In this document: positions 11,847-22,777 of the stretch, piece after piece
Position numbering within the stretch: the stretch's first letter is position 1
Layout of the letters: every line of letters starts with the position of its first letter
Origin: Alternaria dauci
Taxonomy: Eukaryota; Ascomycota; Dothideomycetes; Pleosporales; Pleosporaceae
NCBI RefSeq assembly: GCF_042100115.1
Contig: NC_091272.1
Location: forward strand, 2,604,001-2,668,000
Length of the DNA stretch: 64,000 nt
Direction: 5' to 3'
Made by a program: the position numbers and the translations under genes
Notes under the pieces: generated by a model
The model's input: the letters and a program-made list of their open reading frames with translations, nothing else
What the model was told of the DNA's origin: nothing
Databases searched by the model: none

Positions 11847-12799
11847 GACGAGTGGTCTTCACTTGTTACCCGGCAGTATGGTGTCGTCAAGCCTCTCCTA
11901 GCACTCCACCGTGGAACGAGGGGTCGCGTTCCGGGTCAGACGCAAACTGCCCAAAGTGCTCGTCTCAATTCGGCCAGATTATAGCGTAGCCACCGGGGCT
12001 TGTGGGTGTGTGCGACGTGGTGGATTACAGTGCGGCAGCGGTGGTGGGTGCTGGCTATTAGGGTCGTCGAGGTACACAGGTATCCGGAGTGTTGCGCGGG
12101 GGAGTAAACGATCGTACAGGTGTGGGAATTAAGGCACAGTTGGGAAGCCGTTCGGGAAGGAGAGAGGGAGAGGAGGAGGTTTCGAGGGCGGTACTTGGAG
12201 GAGACAGGGACACGGTGGGAATTTGGCGGGCGGTTGCAGGAGGGCTACTGGCGGGGAGACCAAATCTGAGGTCCAGCGCGTTTGAGAGACAAGCCTTGGC
12301 CGACACGGCGACCGCCACGCTGATTGGACCCCTGCACTGTGAAGGCCGAGAGCCACAGCGCTACGCGCCAGTCCAAGACGCCTCAACCCAGCCCATTGCA
12401 GCATGACACCACCGCCTCCGATGCCCTGAGAGCCTAACCATCTTCTCCAGCGCTTCCGAAGGAAACCGGAGCCTGACGTCGTGACGCCGTCTGCCAGCAG
12501 CGGACCTCTGCCAGCTGGCCCCGTACGATCATCGAGTGATGGCGTTTGAGGTTTGTAACATGCAAAAGCTCCGACTGAGACAGCCACGTGAGCATTTGTT
12601 CCGCGCAGCCACCCATCCGCCCGCCTAGCTTTTCTCAGGCATGAACGCATGACTATGCCAGGCCTCGCAAAGTCCGTGTTCGCGCAGTCCTAGTTTCGGC
12701 CTAGATTTCAAGGTGCATGAGTTATCTCTCCTCACCAGACCAACACGGCATTTCGACGGCACTTTGGGGCTTCTTGGACTATCTTGGACTGTCTTGAAC
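11847..12799. other. Intergenic region upstream of noxR
   Basis: 953 bp holding the noxR promoter on one side and the ccs1 3' end on the other, since both genes point left. It is GC-rich, with open frames on both strands that show no recognisable protein. No repeat or RNA gene was seen. Confidence 0.35.
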
Positions 12800-13772
12800 T
12801 CATAGCATCCCACGGTCGCGCTGCTCCTCTCTCTCCTGCCACACCGTCTTTCCGGAACACGAACATACTGTCTTGTCGTCTGCAAACAGCCATTAGCATA
12901 CAGCCGTTCCAAAGCACACGAACTGCCAGAAGCAGAACACGTGGGGCACCAAGAGCACTCACTGTCCCAAACACCAGCGCTGCGTGCAATGACACCCACT
13001 AGCGTATCCGCATCGTTCTTGTCAAACTGTGCAAGGTCAGAGTAGATCTTGGATCAACTAGCGGGTTTCGCATACCTTGCCGTCTTGCTCTCTCGCAACC
13101 ACGATGCTGCGTCCGATCATCTCCCAGATGTGGATAGGCTTGTCCAGGAACACAGATCCCACTCCACCCTTCCCTACCTGAACGGTTCCAAAGATGCCTC
13201 GACACGGCTTGCCCTCCTGCTTGGCCTTTTGATATTCCCAGATGGCGCCGGTAGATTCAGGGCCGTCGGATATATTACCAGATTCGCGAACAGTTGCATG
13301 GTATGTTCCAGGCGATAATCCTCGTATGCTCAGGTCGATGATGGTCATACTTGGAGCCACTTCAACCATGCGCACGAGCCCGCGAACTTTGTTCTCGACA
13401 TGTGGTGCATGCGATTCTAGAATGCAAACCGCGGCGCCTGCTCCAATGTCAGAATCATAACACATACAAAATCTCCACTCAGACGGAGCATGCATACTGT
13501 CTGATTTTCCAGATCCTCTTAGAATTGCATCACGACCAGTAGCTTGGATAGCTTCAACGATTGCCGATGGGGCTGCTGTGCCCTCAATAGATACTAGTTG
13601 ATCTTTGAGGTTGGCAGTGACTTTGGTGATACCTATTCGTGTTAGAAGCTGAATGACGTGCGTGGGGACCGCTCGTACCACTCAACTGCTGCAGAGAACC
13701 TTCAATGTCGTTGATGCATGACTGGCAAGTCATTGGCACCGCGAAGATGGTCTCAAACGATGGAACAGTCAT
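12800..13772 (-). CDS. CCS1: Copper chaperone for superoxide dismutase Ccs1
   Basis: Delivers copper to Cu/Zn-SOD (Sod1) and helps form its disulphide, in the cytosol and mitochondrial intermembrane space. Four exons: 13679-13772, 13076-13632, 12963-13026 and 12800-12879. Introns of 46, 49 and 83 bp are all GT-AG. The product is 264 aa. Domain 1 is Atx1-like with MTCQSC (C16, C19). Domain 2 is SOD-like (GLSPGTYHATVRESGNISDG, GSVFLDKPIHIWEMIGRSIVV). Domain 3 ends with the copper-transfer motif CSCSGKTVWQER. Only the splice pattern given restores this C-terminus, which supports it. The gene is divergent from the uL13m gene (347 bp). Confidence 0.92.
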
Positions 13773-14119
13773 CTTGGAAGGTGTGAATTCAACTGTAATC
13801 CTGCGCAAAGCTTTGTGCTATTAGTAGAAAGGTCAAGTCGTGAGCATGCGGCTTTGCCGTCTGTCGCTTTGAAATCCAGGCCCGAATCCCCGCAGAACAT
13901 TCATGGATGCATCTGGCATCGGACGCTTATCTTATCAGATACCCACGTGACATTGGAAATGTTGGATCTCAGGCTTGGCATCAACCTTCACTGCACGCCG
14001 ACCAGTCAACCAATAGCGCTTGCAGCTTCGCCCTCATCGTCGTCGGGGAGCTTCAGACTTCAAACCCTCCCATTGCTCAACCAGGGTCGGCTTTTAGGGC
14101 ATTGACCTCGTAGCCCGCC
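13773..14119. promoter_or_regulatory. Divergent promoter between CCS1 and uL13m
   Basis: 347 bp between two start codons, with both promoters implied. I identify no copper- or stress-response element with confidence. The sequence is mixed, without repeats. Confidence 0.4.
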
Positions 14120-14756
14120 ATGTCGCAAGTAATTGGAAAGGTGTGTATTCCATCGGACCTCCGCATCCCATGATCTCCATGATCGCTGCCACTGTCTCCT
14201 CGACGATATGTTCTACTCTATATTAGGTTACAGAACTAAAACCGTTGTATAGACGCGCCTGGCCTACGCCCGCTCATGGCACCACCTCGATATCGGCTCC
14301 GACCCACGCGCGCTTGGCCGCGTCGCCTCTGCCATAGCCCTGACCCTCATGGGAAAGCACAAGCCCATCTTCGACCCCTCTACCGACTGCGGTGACTACG
14401 TCGTAGCTACAAACTGTTCCCAGCTACATACCACCGGCAAGAAGCGCTTCCAGAAACTCTACCGCACACACACGACCCGACCCGGCTCCCTCAAAGAACT
14501 CTCCATGGACAGGATGATGGCCAAGTGGGGAGGCGGAGAAGTGCTGAGAAAGGCCGTTAGCGGCATGTTGCCGAAGAATCGGTTACGGAGGGACAGGCTG
14601 GCGAGGTTGAAGACGTTTGAGGGCAGGGCGCATCCTTACAAGGAGAACTTCTTGCAAGTGGCGAATGGTGGTGGACAGAGTATAATTGAGCATGAAGATG
14701 TCAAGAGGACGTTTGCGGAAGCGAAAACACAGGCTCCCGAGGCGCCAGTATCATGA
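14120..14756 (+). CDS. MRPL23: Mitochondrial large-subunit ribosomal protein uL13m (MrpL23)
   Basis: Structural protein of the mitochondrial 54S subunit. Exon 1 (14120-14140, MSQVIGK) is joined to exon 2 (14253-14756) over a 112-bp GT-AG intron. The product is 174 aa. The L13 core is clear: TRLAYARSWHHLDIGSDPRA, LGRVASAIALTLMGKHKPIF, the stretch GDYVVATNCSQL and HTTGKKRFQKLYRTH, then RAVSGMLPKN-type sequence (read as RKAVSGMLPKNRLRRDRL). The 3' end is followed by a hairpin-forming inverted repeat. The intron contains one copy of the GTTCTACTC motif that recurs downstream. Confidence 0.92.
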
Positions 14757-15306
14757 CGAGGGGGTGAGCACAGAGGAAGAGAAGATATACCATGAATTGG
14801 GTGTGTATAAGACATGTAAATCTAAATTGCAGGGCTTGAGCCAAGTCTCGATTTGGTTGCCTCCTGGGCCTAGTTGATTGCTTTCCACGTCTTGCTGCTG
14901 GATGGTTTGAGTAGAACGACCACTAGCGCTGCAAGAATACTCTAATGGCCGTTCTACTCAAATCATCCAGCAGCAAGACGTGGAAAACAACCTCAAGCTA
15001 TCCCATGGTTCGTCGAATTGCAGTGGGCATGAGAAGAGGTATGCTTAATGCATCTGGAGTTCTACCAAATGGATCGACCATGCACCCTCACATCACATGC
15101 ATAGGGGTTCAAAGAAGGTAGCGAGCGAAAGCTTGAATTCCTTCTACTCGCATCATAAGTGTTCTACTCTCGATCGTCCCCTCTAACAGAAAGAAAATGT
15201 GGTATAATGTTCTACTCTCGCTCGACAATCATCCCCTCGAAAGTCACTTGGTAACCGAAAGAAATGTACAAGAAACCAAAAGTGTAACCTGAACATGCTG
15301 TTGTAT
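14757..15306. other. Convergent intergenic region with repeats
   Basis: 550 bp between the 3' ends of the uL13m and uricase genes. It holds a 44-bp inverted repeat (separate entry) and two direct copies of a GTTCTACTCTCG-containing motif (15161-15183 and 15209-15238). Nothing codes here. Confidence 0.5.
14878..14990. repeat. 44-bp imperfect inverted repeat, 25-bp spacer
   Basis: Left arm 14878-14921, right arm 14947-14990, spacer 14922-14946. By eye the arms match at about 41 of 44 positions, and the visible differences are mainly C/T or G/A changes. The core is CCACGTCTTGCTGCTGGATG. The arms would form a strong stem in RNA from either flanking gene. It could be a solo miniature inverted-repeat element or a paired 3'-end structure. 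I see no target-site duplication that settles this. Confidence 0.75.
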
Positions 15307-16312
15307 CTACAGCTTCGACTTGGTGCCCTTGCGGGTGACAGTGCACTGAATGAGGCCGTTGGGGTCTGATTGAGGAGCGAAGACAGTGGCATCCTTGCCA
15401 GTGTTCTTGATTCCCTTGTGCCATGAGAGGTCTGGCGTCATGTTAGCAACTTGATGGGAGGAGATGGAACTTGACACAACTTACCAATTTCAAAGTAGTG
15501 CTTGTTGGGCAGCGCATAGTCCACAGCTTCGACCTGGGGCACAGCGGCTAGGATCAGGTCGCACATTTTGTACATAGTCGCCTGTACACTGGCGCTTTCA
15601 TCCTCTGCAAAGACCTTGAGAGTAATGTCTCTTGCCGCCTTCCATGCAGCATTGAAGTCGACGGCCTTGGCCTCATCTAGGTTCTTGAACAACTTCCATT
15701 GCCATCCAGCCTCAATCTCTGTGCTCAAAATACGGTCCCATGTCTCGGGTAGGCGCGTGTACTCGTCACGGTGAAAGCCATGGAATGCTGAACCTGTGCT
15801 CTTCAGCACAAGGAGCTTCTCAATCTTGGACCGAATAGAGACACCCTCGTTCTCGCGAGTTACTGATTCGACTACGCGGATCTCTTCACCGTCGCGGAAG
15901 AAGGAGTGTGGGTGGGCTTTTCCGTCGATGGTCATGCGCGTCCATCGGTGCTGAATGATCTTGACGTGTGCGGCGTGAATGTGAGGGTAGGTCTTGACAA
16001 AGTGGTCGCCAATAATGGCAGCGAATTGCTCGGGCGGGTCGATGGGGTTTTGTTTTGCGAGGATGTATGTTGTCTGCTTTTGCGTGTCGGTCGCAACTAC
16101 GACAGAGTTGTCTGCCTTGGTGTAGCTGCAGCTTGTCAATGTATGTTATGCTAATACTGCGGCGCGAAGGCGTACGAGGTCTCGATATCTCCCTCGAGTA
16201 AAACGCAGACTGTCTGCTCAACAACCTTGTGGATGCCGGTGTTGGGGTCCTTATCGACCTTGTAGAGGCGGACATTGTCCTTTCCGTAGCGGGCATAACT
16301 AAGCTGAGACAT
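15307..16312 (-). CDS. uaZ: Uricase (urate oxidase), peroxisomal
   Basis: Oxidises urate to 5-hydroxyisourate in the purine-use pathway. Three exons: 16176-16312, 15485-16125 and 15307-15431, with GT-AG introns of 50 and 53 bp. The product is 300 aa, the normal uricase length. Landmarks are the N-terminal YGKDNVRL (active-site Lys), VVATDTQKQTTYILAK (active-site Thr), HSFFRDGEEIRVVE and GFHRDEYTRLPET. The C-terminus is SKL, the type 1 peroxisomal signal, which also fixes the last exon. A TTATCTGAT element near 16475, about 160 bp upstream, fits a GATA-factor (AreA/NIT2) site. Nitrogen control is therefore likely by analogy but not shown. The symbol uaZ is from Aspergillus. Confidence 0.93.
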
Positions 16313-17104
16313 GGCGAACGAAGCTGTTGAGATTGCAACAATAGCCTAACGTGCTTGAGATAAGGGCTGGGGACGAAGGTAGGTAGGTGGTCAATGTGAA
16401 GCTGGAGGGTAAGTAGATGGATGAAGTTATCAAAAAGGGCGATCAAAGCTAGATATACTTGTGAAACGGCGCCTTATCTGATGGACGGCACGCGGAGGAC
16501 ACCGAACTGTAGAGGAGCAGTTTGCGATTGAGGCGCGAGCAAGCTATGGACCGCCGGCAAAGAGGCGGCGAGAACGCGTTTCGATTCGTTGACATGGCCA
16601 TCGGCGAGCTCCGGTCGAGGGAAGAGGCCCTGGATCGCGGCGTGAAGCGTGCACGTGACAGCATCAGAACAGCTCCCCGCCCAAGCATGCAGTCGGCACA
16701 ATGGGACTACGGGTCTGTGGATTGTCGGCACATGGCATTCGGCGCGGTATCAGGCCATGGTGTGGTGAGGTGCAATGCCGCACACTGCAAAGCCGTACGG
16801 TGCATCTGGACGCGAGCTCCGCCGTACCAGGGTAGGGAAATATGCACGTCCCTTGGGCGGCCGCTGCCCGCAACGCGACATGCACCATTCACTCCCACCA
16901 GACACCGTCACTACACCAGCCCCACACGCCCTGGCCCCTGCCACAGCCGCTCCTTCCCCGAACCTTGGCCACACTCCCGCTTTGGGCCAGGCACCGCCAC
17001 GGCGACGACTTCACCTGTGCCCGCGAATTGCTCATGCGGCAAGAGGGCACCGCCGAAAGACAGACATGCGATGCGGTTGGCGGGAACACGGTTAAGGCGC
17101 GCTC
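16313..17104. other. Divergent intergenic region, uricase / Rictor
   Basis: 792 bp between divergent start codons. The uricase side carries TATCTGAT and TTATCAAAAAG (GATA-like cores). The Rictor side is CA/CG-rich with overlapping open frames on both strands that look like shadows of GC-rich promoter DNA. No repeat or RNA gene was seen. Confidence 0.4.
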
Positions 17105-20100
17105 ATGACGCCATCAGCTCGCTCCGCAAACACACAGGCCGATGCCGCCGACCAGACCGCTCTCCTTGCGCCCACGACGAGTAGAGATGGCCGCTCAGCG
17201 TCGTCGGTCGGCATGGCCAGCTCGCGGGGCGGCCAGGCCTCGTATGCCTCGTATGCAACTGCCAACACGGGCCCTGGCAGCTTCAACACCGCCCTGATGC
17301 GGCCCTCGACGTCTCAGGACGGCCGAATACGTCCTGAATTCGACATGCATGCAATCACCGTGGGCGACAATGACGGAACCACGTCCGAGCAGAGGCAGGC
17401 AGAGCTGCAGGACCAGATCGAGAAGGAGACCAAGATCAAGATTGGATCGGAGAACCTGCTCGAGGCACTCAACGCAAAGAACGCAAAAGACAGCAAGAAC
17501 CAGCGGTTACAGGTCGAGGAGCAGCTCAACATATCGAACAGAAAACTCGCCCAATTGCAGTCTGGCTTGGCTGCGGAGAAACAGAGAGCAAAAGAAGTCA
17601 AATCACCGCCAGCAGACCCCCAGAGCAGACTTTCATATCTGTTCCGTCGAAACCTCTCACGCTCGCCGTCGCGGCACATCGTCCAGAAAGAAGTAGGAGA
17701 AGAGGAGGAGACGGAGTCGCCAACATTTGTTCTGGCTGAGATATTGCAGGCTCTGGAAGTTCAGGGCATGCAGCCGGAATACTATGTAGAGAGAGCCAAC
17801 TCTCTGGTCCTCCTGTTCAAGCGACACCCTACGCTGAAGTACGACTTGGCCTGGTCCATATTCGGGTTACGAATGCAAACCATGCTCCTGAGCGACAGCC
17901 GTGAAGTTGTTGCAGCGGCATATCGAGTCATGCGCTATGCCTTCACTGATCGCAAGTCTCTTCGAATTGTACGCGCTCTTCACACAGATCATCTTGTCAT
18001 TCTGTCACTAGTAAAAGAGTCCAAAGCTAGTGTGGAGCGCGAGCAAGCACTGAAGTTTGTCCGTGCTTTCCTTGATGTCAAAGGAGGTGTTGAGGAAATT
18101 GCTCGCGCCGTGGTTCGTATCATCGTCGCAGTGGCCGAGCATGCAGAAGACCGATTGAGGAACATTGCAACGTTGACTCTAGCCGAGATCCTTGTCCGGA
18201 AACCATCTCTTCTGGTGGCAGCAGGAGGCATGGGCGCTCTGGCTGATGCTTTGGGAGAAGGGAGCTACCACGCCGCCGAGAGTGTTGGCACTTCATTCCT
18301 CTACCTGCTGGACACCCCTAGAAGGCGTCGCTTTCTACGGTCTGGGCGCGAATTGGAAGCACCCTTTGCCATGTTCACCGATGCAAACACGACTCATGGA
18401 CATTTGCACGAAGAGAAATTGAAGGTTAACGCCAAAGTCATTGCATCCTTACTCCGGAGCTGGCCTGGGCTGCTCACACTATCCATGAACAACTTTCTTC
18501 CCCTCCGATCCTTACTTTGGTCCTTACAAATCCCTACCCCCCACGTCCGGAACATCATCTTGGAACTACTATTCGACCTCCTCCGGATCAAACCTCCCTC
18601 TTGGTCTTCATCTTTCCTTGCTGGCCGGCGGTTGACTACGTATGGTCGCGTTACAAATCTGAAGAATCAGCAGATCAAAGATGCTTCGTCTTCCAACAGC
18701 GCTGAAGGTGACACTACCAAGTGGAGTCTGTTAGACCATTACGTTTCTGTAGTTCTGGCAGCATTTCTGCATGCTGGGCTGATGCCAGCACTACTACAAG
18801 CTGAAGAAGATTTTTTGACTTTGCCGTTGAAGCGCAAGACAACATTGCTGATTGGCGAAGTTTTGAAGATGGCGAATGAATTGCTGCCCCCATCATGGAG
18901 CGCGCAGCTCCAGGTGCTCCCGCAGCTTCTTCATTCAGCAGCGCGTTTCGACTCTGAAGACCGTTTTGTCGCGATCGGTACCATATATCAAGTGGACAGT
19001 ATCAACCGAACTCTATATCGATCCGGACCTACATCTCTGGGTACTCCTAAAAGCATCGCGTTGTCCGATAGTACCTCGACAACTAGACAAACTGACCATG
19101 CGGCAAAGTTACAAGCCGCCATGCAGGTGGACGAGGCTCAATTTCGCAATTTAATGGTCGAAACGCAAGTGTTAAACACGGTCACGTTCACGAAATGGAA
19201 GTGGGATCTCATTCTAAACATAATCGAAGGTCCGCTGCTCAATCCTAAACGTTTGGACGAGGCTATCAAAGTAACCAAGTTCATCCATCGCGTCCTGGGT
19301 TTCTACCGCCCTTTCAAGTATCGTTTCTCTGAGATCAAAAACACCAAACCAAACCAACGATACGTACGAGCCGGGTGCGCCCTGATGCAGAGCCTTCTGC
19401 AGAACCCCGAGGGTGTCAAATACTTGTCAGAGAGTAAATTTATCCGTCAGCTTGCCGAGTGCTTATCTCATTTCGACCGGATGAGCGGTCTGACGTCTGA
19501 ATCCCCCATATTCCAGACGGATCGTATGAATGAGACACTTACCGGTGGCTACTTTGCGCTCCTGGGTGCTCTAACCAAGGACGCCCGAGGTATCCATATA
19601 TTGGAAAGATGGAGAGTGATCAATATGTTCTACCATATCGTTGAGCTCAATGATCGCGACGATTTGATTCGGACTCTTCTGAGTAACATGGACTACACCT
19701 TGGACGGTCATTTACGCCTCATCATCTCTAAAGCCATGACATCATGCTCCAAAGAAATTCGAATCTTCGCAACTAGATTGTTGCGCAAATATGCAACGAA
19801 GCCCATGGGGACGAGTAGCTCTACTAGTGTAGCGGAATGGGCCATCAGGTTGCTTGTAACGCAGCTTTATGATCCGGACGTGGAAGTCTGTGAGGTCGCA
19901 ATCAAAATATTAGAAGAGGCTTGCAACCAAAAAGAGTCACTGGAGTTTGTAGTCAAATGCCGTCCGGCGTTGGATCATTTGGGAGAGATTGGTGCTCCGC
20001 TGTTACTTCGGTTCCTCTCAACTTCGGTAGGCTACCACTATCTGGACGGACTGGATTACATCACGAGAGAGATGGATGACTGGTTCCTGGGAAGAAACGA

Positions 20101-21150
20101 TACTTACGTGGCTTTGATCGAGGCCTCGATGGCTCGCGCACTTGCGGACATACCCGACAAGCCGTCGACTCAGTTGACGTACGACGACACGCCTGAACCA
20201 ACCGATTATGGTCTTGTGCCACCACACTTCTACCGAGAACTGACGAGGACCAAGGAAGGATGCAAGCTGCTCAAGCAGAAAGGGCATTTTGACGAGTTTG
20301 CAGCGACCATTCGGGACTTTGCATCAGAGGACGACGATCCCGAAATCATACTCAAGGTCAAAGGCTGCTTGTGGGCAGTTGGCAACGTCGGCTCGATGGA
20401 ATTAGGTGCGCCCTTCCTTGAAAACTCGGATGTGGTCAAGTGGGTCGTGCAGATTGCCGAGCAGTCAGAAGTCATGTCGCTCAGAGGTACAGCCTTCTAC
20501 GTGTTGGGCCTGATCTCTCGAAGCCTACACGGCCAGGAAATCCTGCTCGAATATGGTTGGGACGGCGTCGTCAACGACTCTGGCGAGGCACTAGGATTTT
20601 GCCTACCGTTAAACTTCAACAAGCTCTTTGCGGTCAGTACCAGTTTTTCTTTTTCGTCTCGGTCTATGATCTAATACATTATAGATAACGCCCTGGGTTG
20701 CCCAGGCGGAGGACATGAGCTGGAATCCCAATGCCGAAATCAAGGTTGCCGTCACCGACAGAGACCCAGTAAACGCGCGTATCCTGAAGCTTGCGACTGA
20801 CTTGGGTAATACGGTGCTTGCTAAAAAGGCAGCAAATGACCTACAGGCGTAAGTAGTCCCCTAAACGAGAGGTCAAGTTCACGAGCTAATGCATGCGGCA
20901 TAGAATCAAAGCTAGGAAAGCACCTGGGTTTAGTAAGACTGCAATCTTCCACAAGGTGATGCAGATATTAGAAGCACACCACTTCCGCCTTCCGGCATGC
21001 CGGTTCATGCTAGACCTGTTCGACAAGCGAGTTCTCGAGCAGATTGTGCTAGAGGAAGAAGATGACCAGGAAGACGAATCGAGCAGCGAGTCAGATGTCA
21101 GCTCAGAGGCAGACCAGGACGCGACGACTGGTGCACTTAGGACATCGTGA
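17105..21150 (+). CDS. ste16: TORC2 subunit Rictor (Ste16/Avo3)
   Basis: Scaffold of TOR complex 2, which phosphorylates AGC kinases and controls actin, sphingolipid and stress signalling. Three exons: 17105-20632, 20685-20848 and 20904-21150, with GT-AG introns of 52 and 55 bp. The product is 1312 aa, very close to fission yeast Ste16. A short Ser/Ala-rich N-terminus and a coiled-coil stretch (RQAELQDQIEKETKIKIGSE) precede long HEAT/ARM-like helices (Rictor N-terminal domain from about residue 205). The middle part holds IRNLATLTL-type helices and the C-terminal Rictor_V-like block holds KGCLWAVGNVGSMELGAPFL. The tail is acidic (LEEEDDQEDESSSESD). ATG 17105 is the first good start; a longer N-terminus is possible. 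Confidence 0.88.
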
Positions 21151-22735
21151 ACTGGTGTTCGCGAAAATGAATTCGAGGTTTCGGAAATGGGCGTTGAGGA
21201 GCGTTATGTACAGGGATGTCAATGTACAGTAGTCATGGTCTATGTTGGTGGAGCCGAAGGAAAGCGTGCATGGAGAGTTTCCTTTTGCATATGGAGTTCC
21301 CTGGTACGTTTTGGGTGGCTTGCCGAGAAAGCATGTCACTAGTCTAGTGCTGTATTTGGTCACGTTTGGCGAGACTGGCATGGCAGCCAGGGATAACGAG
21401 CATCAAGTGACGTTGAACCAAAGAAAATTTCTCAAAGCGTGAAAGATGGCTTTTGGAACCGCGGCTTCCAAAAGAGCAGGTGCGCGGCGTTGTGGCTTGC
21501 AGAATGAGTGAGAGGCAAGACACAAGCACCACCCTGGAGGGCGGTGGCAGGAATGCGAATGCAAGTCGTCACGACAATCGGACCCTTAGGGGGGGGGATG
21601 TGCAGGGTCTTCGTTCGGCAGTAAGCTAGTTCGTTCCGGCGCAAGTGTGTGTACACATGGGAAAATCATGGGATTGACGTTTGGCAGCCCTGGGTCAGAC
21701 GCGGGTTCAAGCGGGTCCGGGCTCTGATTGGCTGCGTAGTGCTTTGATTCTCAATGTATGACGATTTGACCTCATCCTCGCGCTTCGTGTACATGTATAC
21801 CGCCGAACACTAGACGTCTCGCAGCACATGCCAGATATGTTGACACAGTACGCTCGTGCGTGGGGCTCGCGCGGCTGCGATGCGGATAAGAACAGAGAAA
21901 TGGGCTTGGCAGACGTTTTGCTGCTCGCCTTTGGGCATGTTGGCATTGGCCGAAATCAATGATGACTACTCTGGCTTTTGCTCCTCGGATACGCGGCGCA
22001 ACCAATGGCCCGCGGCAGTCGTCCCAGTCCTCGGGATACCGGTTCGAGGCGCATCTGGTGTGGGAACAAGCAAGGTTTGAGTCGTCTTTCACTGCTGGAC
22101 GTCGTCTGCGGGTGGACCGTGCCGAGTTTTTTATATCGAGCTGGCACAGGATTGGCCTTGCCCGGCGAGCCGATGACGGGCTTTTCTCTCGATCCGAGTA
22201 CCCCAGAGCTGACACAGCAATCGACTGCAGCCTCCCATGACTGGTACGGGGCGCAGAGCAACATCGCCGATCTTTGACCATCCGTCCAGCATGGATGACC
22301 ACTTCAAGTTGTTCTCTCTCCAACATGGCCCTTGTCCGCTCTGCGCTCTACTACTACTAGACTCTACCACCCCTCGCCATTCCGCGAACACCTGCGTTGC
22401 CACCTCGCGTGCTTGTATATATCCTGACTTTGTCTGCCCAAGATAATACCATCGTCCTTCGGCAGTCTCCGTCGTCACCCGTCCCTGCATCAGCACGCGC
22501 GTTGCTGATCAGCCCTCGTCTCAGCTTCCGGAAGAATCGAGCGTTCCGTGAAGACGTGTTGGCACATTTTTTGCCTGTTCTGAAGGTTTAACTATCTTCG
22601 AGATACGCAACCTCGCTGCCCGACTCGACTGCCGCCCTCCCTCCTTGCCCAGCCCTGCACACCTGCCGTGCGCACTCACTCCACGACCAACCAAACCCAC
22701 AATCCCACCCCCCACCGACAGGCTTGCGACTGTAC
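21151..22735. other. Intergenic region between Rictor and the RING-LON gene
   Basis: About 1.6 kb. It contains a nine-G run near 21590 and a long C/T-rich stretch (22600-22730) that looks like the leader or core promoter of the downstream gene. Open frames on the minus strand (21772-22496) show no coding character. Confidence 0.4.
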
Positions 22736-22777
22736 ATGGCTGCCGGCGCCATTGCACAACATAGCGAATCTACATGA
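22736..22777 (+). CDS. Upstream ORF overlapping the start codon of the RING-LON gene
   Basis: A 13-codon ORF, ATG GCT GCC ... ACA TGA, encoding MAAGAIAQHSEST. Its stop codon TGA shares bases with the next ATG (ATGA, 22774-22777). Such an arrangement can control translation by termination and reinitiation. It is seen directly in the sequence. Whether the mRNA starts upstream of it is unknown, but the C/T-rich leader suggests so. Confidence 0.45.
   Translation: MAAGAIAQHSEST

Noticed and set aside
21772..22496. Overlapping minus-strand frames upstream of the RING-LON gene
   Set aside because: Arg/Ser/Pro-rich products with no family, no introns that join them, and location in a probable leader/promoter.
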